Assembly: GCA_003165855.1 (NCBI GenBank)
Contig: PMXH01000175.1
Span: 17,877-32,799, forward strand
Origin: Acidobacteriaceae bacterium
Lineage (GTDB): Bacteria; Acidobacteriota; Terriglobia; Terriglobales; Acidobacteriaceae
Direction: 5' to 3'
DNA length: 14,923 nt
The notes beneath the pieces are model-generated. The model was given only the letters and a program-made list of their open reading frames with translations. It searched no databases and was not told the DNA's origin. The translations under genes and the position numbers were made by a program. Of this stretch, positions 6,663-13,500 are shown in pieces (the stretch's first letter is position 1; each line of letters opens with the position of its first letter).

Positions 6663-7100
6663 ATGTCCAGTCAAGGCAAGACTTATCTTAAGTTCGGCGC
6701 GGCCACGGTCGCGATTTTTTTCCTGCTCGGCTACCTCGCTTATACCGGGGTGCAGGACAGCAAGAGCTACTACGTAACCATCAGCGAGCTGCACAAGATG
6801 GGGAACGGGGCTTACTCCAAGCGGCTGCGGGTGGCGGGAAATGTGCAGCCGGGATCGATCCGGCGCGTTGGGACGCATGTGCAGTTTGTGCTGATGGAGC
6901 AGGATCAGTTGCTCTCGGTGGATTACACGGGAACCGAGGCGCCTCCGGATACTTTCAAAGACGACTCGCAGGCGCTCGCCGATGGCAGCTTTGGGCGGGA
7001 CGGCGTTTTTCACGCCAAGGCGTTGCAGGCCAAGTGCGCGTCGAAGTACGCGCCCAAGCAGCCGGGGAATTCGATGCAGGCGGAGCCGGCCAAGAGTTGA
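6663..7100 (+). CDS. ccmE: cytochrome c maturation heme chaperone CcmE, CxxxY variant
   Basis: A 145-aa membrane-anchored periplasmic heme carrier. It takes heme from the CcmABCD complex and passes it to the CcmF/H ligase. One N-terminal transmembrane helix (about 10-28) precedes an OB-fold beta-barrel (YYVTISELHKMG, RLRVAGNVQPGS, VQFVLMEQ, LLSVDYTGTEAPPDTF, GVFHAKALQAKC). The heme-attachment motif reads C125-A-S-K-Y129, so the covalent-heme histidine of the E. coli-type HxxxY is replaced by cysteine. The CxxxY form is known from Desulfovibrio and some archaea and is functional there. Only a weak GGGG (6651-6654) precedes the ATG. A poor promoter candidate (TTGATT 6602-6607, TAGAGT 6625-6630) lies in the spacer. 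ccmA follows after 174 bp. Confidence 0.9.
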   Translation: MSSQGKTYLKFGAATVAIFFLLGYLAYTGVQDSKSYYVTISELHKMGNGAYSKRLRVAGNVQPGSIRRVGTHVQFVLMEQDQLLSVDYTGTEAPPDTFKDDSQALADGSFGRDGVFHAKALQAKCASKYAPKQPGNSMQAEPAKS

Positions 7101-7274
7101 GCCGAGGGCTGCTCGGGGCGCCGCACGCAACAAACCAGGATTCCTCACGGCGCAAAGAACGCTTGTTCGGATTGACAAGCAAACTGGCAGTACGCTGTTC
7201 TGTCCTCGTCCTGGCATCCTCGACTTCGCCTCACGCTTTCGCTATCTTCTACCTTTACCTTTCAAAGTAATCCC

Positions 7275-7991
7275 ATGACTGTGAGCGCTCCAGAAACCTC
7301 GGTCGCCGCATCCATCATCGTCGTTAGGAATTTAGTCAAGCAGTTCGGGCGCTTCGCGGCGTTGCGGGGAGTGAGCGCGGAGTTTGGGGCCGGCAAGTTC
7401 CACGTGATTCTCGGCGACAACGGAGCAGGGAAGACGACGCTGTTGCGCGCGCTGGCGGGATTGGCTCATCCCACACGCGGCGAGATTTCCATCCTGGGTA
7501 AGACACCGCACGAGGCCTGCCGCGAGATCGGCTACATGGCGCATCCGTCGCTGCTTTATGACGAGATGAGCGGAGCGGAGAACCTGCGCTACTTCGCCCG
7601 CTTGTATGACATTGCCGGGGATGAGCGCTGCGATGAGGTGATTCGTCTCGTGCGGCTCGATCCGGAGCTGGCGCGGCCGGTGGGGAAATATTCGCAAGGC
7701 ATGCGGCAGCGGATGTCGCTGGCGCGGGCGATTTTGCATGATCCGAAGATCTTGTTGCTGGACGAGCCGTTCTCGAATGTCGACGTGCATTCGGCACGGG
7801 AGATGGTCGGTTTACTCAAGGGCATGCGCGATGCGGGGAAAACGATTTTTGTAGTCACTCATCAGGCTGCGCTGCTGGAAGGTGTGGCCGACGAATTTGT
7901 GTGGATGCGGGCGGGGCAGATCGTGGAGCGGACAGCTCACCTTACGCCGGACGCTCTTACCCCGGACCCTCCCCGAGCGGGGGCGCAATGA
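7275..7991 (+). CDS. ccmA: heme exporter ATP-binding protein CcmA
   Basis: The ABC ATPase that drives release of holo-CcmE from CcmC. In its 238 residues, Walker A GDNGAGKTT is at 47-55, the ABC signature variant YSQGMRQRMSLARA starts at 139, Walker B ILLLDEPF is at 159-166 and the switch His is H196. The Q-loop is odd: GYMAHPSLLYDEM has Pro91 where CcmA proteins usually have Gln or another polar residue after the His. The C-terminal tail (LTPDALTPDPPRAGAQ) is proline-rich and sits over a CCCC/GGGG hairpin at 7971-7982. The preceding 174-bp spacer has a perfect TTGACA at 7172-7177 but no good -10, so it is unclear whether ccmA has its own promoter. The stop overlaps the ccmB ATG by 4 bases (ATGA). 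Confidence 0.92.
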   Translation: MTVSAPETSVAASIIVVRNLVKQFGRFAALRGVSAEFGAGKFHVILGDNGAGKTTLLRALAGLAHPTRGEISILGKTPHEACREIGYMAHPSLLYDEMSGAENLRYFARLYDIAGDERCDEVIRLVRLDPELARPVGKYSQGMRQRMSLARAILHDPKILLLDEPFSNVDVHSAREMVGLLKGMRDAGKTIFVVTHQAALLEGVADEFVWMRAGQIVERTAHLTPDALTPDPPRAGAQ

Positions 7992-8665
7992 GTTCGCTCC
8001 GATCGATCACGCTGGCGACGTTGACGAAAGATATCCGGCTGGAGTGGCGGTCGCGGGATGCGATTAACTCCATGCTGTTCTTTTCGCTGCTGGTGGTGGT
8101 GATCTTCAGCTTCTCTTTCGATCCGAACGCGGAGGAGTCGCGGGAAATCGCGGGCGGGCTGATCTGGGTCGCCTTCCTGTTCGCCGCAGTTGTTGCCCTG
8201 AATCAGACGTGGGCGCGCGAACTGCGCAATCAGGTGCTCGATGCTTACCGCGTGTCTCCGGCTCCGGCGAACGCGTTGTTCCTGGCCAAGGCGCTGGGCA
8301 ACTTCATCCTGGTGAGTGTGCTGGAAGCGGTGATGGCTCCTTTGTTCGTGATCTTCTACAACCTGCGTGCGCTCGGTCCGGCATGGCAGTTGATTCCTGT
8401 GGCTTTGCTGGGAACGTGGGCGCTGGTGGTGAATGGAACGTTTTTTGCGGCGATGTCGTTGCGCACGCGCAGCCGCGAAATCATGCTGCCGCTGCTGCTG
8501 TTTCCCATCTCGATTCCGGCGGTGCAATCGATGGTGGAAGCCACGCGCATCCTACTCGCGGGTGACGGTTCGGCGCGCTTCTGGATCGTATTGCTTCTCA
8601 CCTACGATGTGGTGTTTACTACAGCTTGTCTGGCGTTGTTTGAAACCATCCTGCAAGCGGAATGA
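7988..8665 (+). CDS. ccmB: heme exporter membrane protein CcmB
   Basis: A 225-aa permease partner of CcmA, with about six hydrophobic segments (beginning NSMLFFSLLVVVIFSFSF and GLIWVAFLFAAVVALNQTW). The cytoplasmic-side stretch ARELRNQVLDAYRVSPAP is typical of CcmB. I chose ATG 7988 rather than the upstream in-frame start at 7901: it gives the usual family length, overlaps the ccmA stop in the ATGA pattern seen throughout this operon, and avoids extra residues that simply overlap ccmA. The only Shine-Dalgarno candidate (GGGGG at 7979-7983) lies in the right arm of a small hairpin, which fits translational coupling to ccmA. Confidence 0.9.
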   Translation: MSSLRSITLATLTKDIRLEWRSRDAINSMLFFSLLVVVIFSFSFDPNAEESREIAGGLIWVAFLFAAVVALNQTWARELRNQVLDAYRVSPAPANALFLAKALGNFILVSVLEAVMAPLFVIFYNLRALGPAWQLIPVALLGTWALVVNGTFFAAMSLRTRSREIMLPLLLFPISIPAVQSMVEATRILLAGDGSARFWIVLLLTYDVVFTTACLALFETILQAE

Positions 8666-9345
8666 AAAGAGCTTTCCCCATCCTCGCGGTGCTTACGGCA
8701 TTGCTGCTGGCCTACGCCTTCTATGAAGCGATCTGGGTCGCTCCCATGGAGCGGACGATGGGCGACGTGCAGCGCATTTTCTACTACCATGTGCCTTCGG
8801 CCTGGACGGCTTTCTTGCTGTTCTCGGTGAACCTGGTGGCTTCGGTGATCTACCTGGTCCGGGGAAATGCCAAGGCGGACGCGGTGGCACTGGTATCGGC
8901 TGAAGTAGGCGTGGTGTTCTGTACGGTTGTGCTGGTGACGGGCCCGATCTGGGCGCGGCCGGTGTGGGGCATCTGGTGGACCTGGGACATTCGCCTCACC
9001 ACCACTCTGGTTTTGTGGTTGATTTATGTGAGCTATCTGGTCTTGCGGAAGTTTTCCGACAGTTCGCAGACTCCGAAGCTCGCGGCGGTGCTCGCAATCT
9101 TTGGCGCGCTTGACGTGCCGCTGGTATATTTCTCGATCTGGTTCTTCCGAACCCAGCATCCGCAGCCGGTGATTGGCGGCGGCGGATCGATCGATCCTCG
9201 GATGTTGCATGTGCTGCTGATCAACTGGCTGGCGTTTTCCTGCTTCGCCTTTCTGGTGTGCTGGTCGCGGTACCGCCTGGAGCTGTTGCAGCGGGAAGTT
9301 GAAGAAGCGGAAAGCCTGGAATCGCTAAGCGGAGTGTCGCAATGA
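8662..9345 (+). CDS. ccmC: heme lyase / CcmE heme-loading protein CcmC
   Basis: An inner-membrane protein of the heme-handling family that attaches heme to CcmE. Its 227 residues form about six transmembrane helices. The tryptophan-rich WWD motif is WGIWWTWD at 102-109. The two conserved heme-iron histidines are H43 in YYHVPSAW and H166 in RTQHPQPV, both on predicted periplasmic loops flanking the WWD segment. Start and stop each overlap a neighbour by 4 bases (ccmB and ccmD), so it is translated as part of a tightly coupled operon. AGCGGA just before the ATG can serve as ribosome site. The last 25 residues are acidic and variable. Confidence 0.95.
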   Translation: MKRAFPILAVLTALLLAYAFYEAIWVAPMERTMGDVQRIFYYHVPSAWTAFLLFSVNLVASVIYLVRGNAKADAVALVSAEVGVVFCTVVLVTGPIWARPVWGIWWTWDIRLTTTLVLWLIYVSYLVLRKFSDSSQTPKLAAVLAIFGALDVPLVYFSIWFFRTQHPQPVIGGGGSIDPRMLHVLLINWLAFSCFAFLVCWSRYRLELLQREVEEAESLESLSGVSQ

Positions 9346-9473
9346 GCTCCATCAAATTTCTTTACGCCGCTTACATTGCCACCTGGGTGATCCAAGGGCT
9401 TTATCTCGGCAGCCTGGTGCGGCGCTACGGCCGTCTGCGGCAGCGGATGAAGGATCTGGGCAAGGGGAAGTGA
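9342..9473 (+). CDS. ccmD: CcmD-like small membrane protein
   Basis: A 43-aa protein: one transmembrane helix (FLYAAYIATWVIQGLYLGSL, about 6-25) followed by a basic tail (VRRYGRLRQRMKDLGKGK). Size, topology with a positive C-terminus, and position right after ccmC with an ATGA overlap are those of CcmD, which is needed to release holo-CcmE from CcmC. Sequence conservation of CcmD is low, so the call rests on context and architecture. It appears to end the operon: ccmF, ccmG and ccmH are not in the window. Confidence 0.85.
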   Translation: MSSIKFLYAAYIATWVIQGLYLGSLVRRYGRLRQRMKDLGKGK

Positions 9474-9479
9474 AAGAAG

Positions 9480-9510
9480 CGGGCTTCGGGCTTCGGCTTT
9501 CGGGCTTCGG
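9480..9510. repeat. 7-bp tandem repeat (CGGGCTT)n
   Basis: Units at 9480, 9487, 9494 (variant CGGCTTT) and 9501, plus a partial CGG, about 4.4 copies. It starts 7 bases after the ccmD stop, in the 48-bp convergent gap before the PilZ gene. Short GAAG/CTTC pairings are possible but there is no clear terminator. Confidence 0.8.
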
Positions 9511-9521
9511 CAATGCAGACG

Positions 9522-9974
9522 TTAGTTCGTCATGCCCCGCTGCAGTGCGCTGAGGAAATCTGTGCTGCCGCTGGAGCGGAGGAATTCGTAATCCTCGATC
9601 ATGGCGGCGGTTCCGATGCGCAACGACGGCAGTGGAGAATCCACGCGGATGACGCGTGCCGTGAAGCGTACGCGGACTGCGTCGGTGAGCGTGATGTGCG
9701 GTGGAAAGGTGAGAGTGACTTCGCAGCGGGTTCCCGCAGGGACCGGGCGATCGAGGTAAAAGAAAACGCCGCGCGCGCTCACATTCTGGGTTTCAGTTTG
9801 GAATTCGTTCTCTTGATCGGCGTTCGTTTGATCCAAGTTCGTGCGCTCTAAGTTCGTCTGATCCAAGCCCGTCTGATCCAGGTTCGTTCGATCCAGACGG
9901 ACCACTGCCGGCAAGCGCATATCGAAGCGCCGCATCATCCGCCGTTCATCCGGTTGCGTATTTTCCGAAAGCAT
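9522..9974 (-). CDS. PilZ-domain protein (probable c-di-GMP receptor) with pentapeptide-like insert
   Basis: A 150-aa stand-alone PilZ protein, presumably a cytoplasmic c-di-GMP sensor. Both ligand motifs are present: RxxxR as R16-FDM-R20 and NxSxxG as N64-VSAR-G69. The following beta strands (GVFFYLDRPVPAGTRCEVTL, VRFTARVIRVD, RIGTAAMIEDYEFL) are typical. Between the two motifs, residues 30-54 form five tandem 5-residue units: TNLDQ, TGLDQ, TNLER, TNLDQ, TNADQ. They resemble the A(D/N)LxX pentapeptide repeat and are encoded by a 15-bp minisatellite. GGGGA shortly upstream supports ATG 9974. The gene is convergent with the ccm operon; the downstream effector is not evident. Confidence 0.85.
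   Translation of the reverse strand: MLSENTQPDERRMMRRFDMRLPAVVRLDRTNLDQTGLDQTNLERTNLDQTNADQENEFQTETQNVSARGVFFYLDRPVPAGTRCEVTLTFPPHITLTDAVRVRFTARVIRVDSPLPSLRIGTAAMIEDYEFLRSSGSTDFLSALQRGMTN
9813..9887 (-). repeat. 15-bp coding minisatellite inside the PilZ gene
   Basis: Five imperfect 15-bp units, each encoding one pentad of the T-N-L-D-Q type; a sixth degenerate unit (VRLDR) may precede them. On the + strand the units share GATCCA followed by AGTTCG-like sequence. Gain or loss of a unit keeps the reading frame. Confidence 0.85.
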
Positions 9975-10172
9975 TCTTCCCCAAGAAAGAACAACGTCAA
10001 ATGCAGAACGGAATCAACAGCCCGGCTGGGAGGCAACATTCCCGCCCTCGCCCTGGGGGCAGGCCCTGATAGAACTCAACTCTATCGAATTGCCAGCGGT
10101 TTGCAAGAGCAAAAAGACTCATGGAACTCATTCTGTAACCCATTTGAGCGCTTGCAGGACTGATCCGGGAAC

Positions 10173-10400
10173 TTACGACAGCGCAGGCTCCCCATAGGAC
10201 TTAGCAAGCCCGCTGCCATCCAGTTCGATCAGCGCCCCTGTATCTGCGAAGACAATAAAGAGTTGTTTGCTTGACGGGTCGAGGCGTCGCTCCCCGCAGC
10301 GCAATGCTTTGCAGAGATCGTCCCTGCCGCAGTGATCTGCAATCCTCTTCATTCCACTTTCGTGCCATGGTCCGGCATCTTTCCGAGTCCCAAAACGCAT
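10173..10400 (-). CDS. doubtful 75-aa open frame
   Basis: I do not recognise it. The C-terminal half (SSKQLFIVFADTGALIELDG) reads like real beta structure and the codons look protein-like, and there is a Cys cluster (HCGRDDLCKALRC). No clear ribosome site or family match supports it. It could be a small gene, the remnant of a larger one, or chance. Confidence 0.2.
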   Translation of the reverse strand: MRFGTRKDAGPWHESGMKRIADHCGRDDLCKALRCGERRLDPSSKQLFIVFADTGALIELDGSGLAKSYGEPALS

Positions 10401-10439
10401 CTCACAGCACTTGGAGCGTGCGGAGAAGCGGAGGCGCGC

Positions 10440-10468
10440 TTGACTTGGCTATCCGCCAGATGTTTAAG
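10440..10468 (+). promoter_or_regulatory. possible promoter of the SBBP gene
   Basis: TTGACT at 10440-10445 and TTTAAG at 10463-10468 with a 17-base spacer. The -35 is good and the -10 moderate (4 of 6). It would give a 5' leader of about 120 bases before ATG 10599. Confidence 0.35.
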
Positions 10469-10598
10469 TAGTTGTTTGTTTCCGCCAAGTTCCTAAGTGA
10501 CATGTCAGCAGCGGGCGGTTTCGCCGGCGCCGAGCGAGAACTCGTGCGTCGTTTCTACTCTCTCCAAAATGATCAGATTGCAGCGGAGGAAAAGCGTG

Positions 10599-13500
10599 AT
10601 GGGAAATGGCCGTGCGTCGTCGGCAAGAAGCTCGGAAAGCTCGAGAGGCAGCTTGGTTTGGGTGCGTGGCTTGGGAGCTGCATTTGTCCTGCTATTGGCG
10701 GGGTGTGGCCTGCTCGGATTGAGTTCCCTCCGGAACGCGCAGAAGTCTCTGTCTCAGGCTCCCGTTTCCCCGATTCTGTCGGCTTTCGGCAAAGCGTCAT
10801 CCGATAGCGCTTCCTTGAAATCCAAGCCGGACGCGCGCGCGCTTCTCGGCCAGTTGCCCATGATCTTCGAGCCGAACCAGGGCCAGACAGATTCCACGGT
10901 GAAATTCGTGGCGCATGGCGCGGGGTATAGCCTTTTGCTCGATTCGACAGGCGCGGTGCTTGCCATGCAGACCGCGCATCCGGCCTCAGTCGGTCAAAGT
11001 GGTCCCAGTCGAAGCGTGGAATCGCTGCGCATGACGCTGGTCGGCGCGAACCCGGCGGCAGCCGTTGCCGGTAGCGACCCGCTTCCCGGCAAGAGCAACT
11101 ATTTCATCGGCAATGACCCGCAGAAGTGGCATACCGGCATTCCGCAGTTTGCAGGAGTTCGCTATCAGAGTGTCTATCCCGGAATCGATCTGGTTTTCTA
11201 TGGACACCAGGGCCACCTGGAATACGACTTCAAGGTCGCGCCCGGCGCCGACGCGTCACAAGCCGAATTGCAGTTTGATGGCGCGAGCAAGCTGGAACTC
11301 CGCGCTGGCGATCTGATTCTCACCGGCAACGACAACAGCGTGCGCCTGCAGGCTCCGCGGGTTTACCAGCGCATCGGAGACCGCCAGCAGCCGGTGGAAG
11401 GACGCTTCGTCCTCCGCGCCGCCAACCGCGTGGGTTTCGAGATTGGCGCCTATGACCGCGCAAGGGAGTTGGTGATCGATCCCATTCTCAACTACTCGAC
11501 CTACTTCGGCGGAGGCGGTTCAGAAACTTCGCCTTCCATCGCAGTGAATGGTGATGGCAATATCTACCTCGCCGGATCGACTACTTCCTCGTCAGTCACG
11601 GCCCCACCCGGCCTCCCCACGAACCTTTCGACTGCGACCCCGTACCAGTCCACGCTGAACGGCGTGCAGAATATCTTTATTCTCGAACTGAATCCGAACC
11701 TCGGCGCTTCCGGCATTCTCTACCTCACTTACCTCGGTGGCAGCGGGATTGACACCAACGTTGGGCTCGCGGTCGACGGCTCGGGCACTGCCTACGTCGC
11801 CGGCACTACGACCTCGCCGAATTTTCCCTTTACCAGCGGCGCATTCCAATTCACGCCGCAGGCCGGCAGCACCGGCACCTCGCACGTGTTCGTGAGCGCG
11901 CTGAGCGGACTGGACAACCTGCAGGGTGCCGTCCCCCAGTTGAAGTACTCAACCTACCTTTCCGGCGATGGCACGGATGTCGCGAGCGGCATGACCGTCG
12001 ACAACAATGGAGACGTCTTTGTCACCGGCACTACGACTTCCACCGATGTAGCCACCGGTTTTCCCTCGACTGCCCTGCCTGTGCCTTATCAGCGGACCCC
12101 GGCGTCCGGTTCGGCCATCCAGTTCTTTGTGACCGAGGTCAATACCAACAACATCAGCGCGGCCAGTGTTCCTTATTCGACCTATTTCGGCGGAGGAAGT
12201 CCCAGCCCTGCGATTGCCATCGGCGGTGGCATCGCGGTAGACACAACCGGGAACATTTACTTCAGCGGTACTACGAATTTCTATAACAGTCAGGAAAGCC
12301 TGAGCGGCGGCGGCGCCCAGGCTACAGATTTCCCCATCTTGAACGCCTACCAGCCGTGCCTCGATACGCCTCCGCCCACCACCATCACCTATCCCGTGTC
12401 GTGCACGCAACCGACCACGACCCCGTTCCCGACCGACGCCTTTGTGGCCAAGCTGAATCCCGCCGCCGCCCAGACCGGCAGCGCCCAGTTGCTTTTCTCT
12501 ACCTATCTTGGAGGAACCAGCAACGATTCGGGACCGGCCCTTACGATCGATAACGGGGCCGCCAACATCTATCTCACCGGATCGACGAATTCGAGCGACT
12601 TCGTCCTTCCGATCTCCATCGCGCCATTCCAGATATGCCTCGATACTCCGGTCAACCCAATCCCACCGGCAACCTGTTCTGTGACCGGGGGGACGACGGT
12701 GCCCACCGACGCCTATGTGGCGCGGCTGACCAATCCCACCGTGACTACCGGAAGTACAACTATTGTAGGCCTTGAGTATTTTTCCTATCTGGGTGGAACC
12801 GGAAACGATAGCGGGCTGGCAATCGCTGTGGATCCGGCAGAGGGCGCACTGATAACCGGCGCCACCAGTTCTACAAACTTCCCGGTCAGCACCGCGATTG
12901 GACCAATCCAGAGTACCCTCAACGGCGCGCAGAACGCCTTCTTTGCCCACATCTTTACCGTGACAACTTCAGGCTCGAACACCGTTGGTTCCTACGTCAC
13001 CTATTTTGGCGGCAACGGTACGGATCGCGGCACCAGCATCACGCTCGATCCCAGCCTTAACACCTATTTTGCCGGCGATACCACCTCGTCCAACCTGGAG
13101 ACGGAAAGTCCGCTGCAGGCGCAGCTCGATGGCCCCAGCGACGCATTTGCGGTCAAGCTGCGAACCACCAGCAGTTTGTGCATTGCGACCTGTCCCGCGC
13201 CAGTGGTCTCCCCACCCGGCGGATCAGTAGGTGCCGGCACGGCGGTCACTATGACCTTTACCGTGCTCAACCAGGGTCCGGACCTGGCTACCGACATCAC
13301 CGTAACCGGCAACCTCTTCTTCAGTTCCTCCGATAACTCATCGGCTACCTTCAGTAGCGGTACAGCTGGATCGGGCACGTGCAGCGCGCCCACCGGCGGC
13401 ATCGTGACTTGCACCATCCCCACGCTGCAATCCGGTTCCACTGCATCGGTTGTCTTTGTGGTGACGCCAAACGGGATAGGCAATGGTGAGTTGACAGCCA

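Larger units (their letters stand above)
9975..10598. other. intergenic region upstream of the SBBP gene
   Basis: 624 bases without a well-supported gene. It contains an inverted repeat GATAGA-N7-TCTATC (10068-10073, 10081-10086) that could be an operator for the divergent PilZ gene, one weak minus-strand frame (10173-10400), and a promoter candidate at 10440-10468. An open frame continuous with the large gene reaches back to a GTG at 10497 but looks untranslated before 10596/10599. Confidence 0.5.

Noticed and set aside
7101..7274. Separate ccmA promoter from the perfect TTGACA at 7172-7177
   Set aside because: No acceptable -10 at 16-18 bp spacing; too weak to list as a promoter.
7901..7987. 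Upstream start for ccmB at 7901
   Set aside because: The extension only overlaps ccmA; ATG 7988 gives normal length and the ATGA overlap seen at every other ccm junction from ccmA to ccmD.
10497..10598. GTG at 10497 as start of the SBBP protein
   Set aside because: No ribosome site, and it would place 34 extra polar residues before the signal peptide; GGAGG before 10599 is a much better start.
11949..12950. 333-aa minus-strand open frame inside the SBBP gene
   Set aside because: Antisense to conserved propeller blades; low-complexity G/R-rich translation typical of a shadow frame. The 183-aa minus-strand frame at 13064-13615 is rejected for the same reason.
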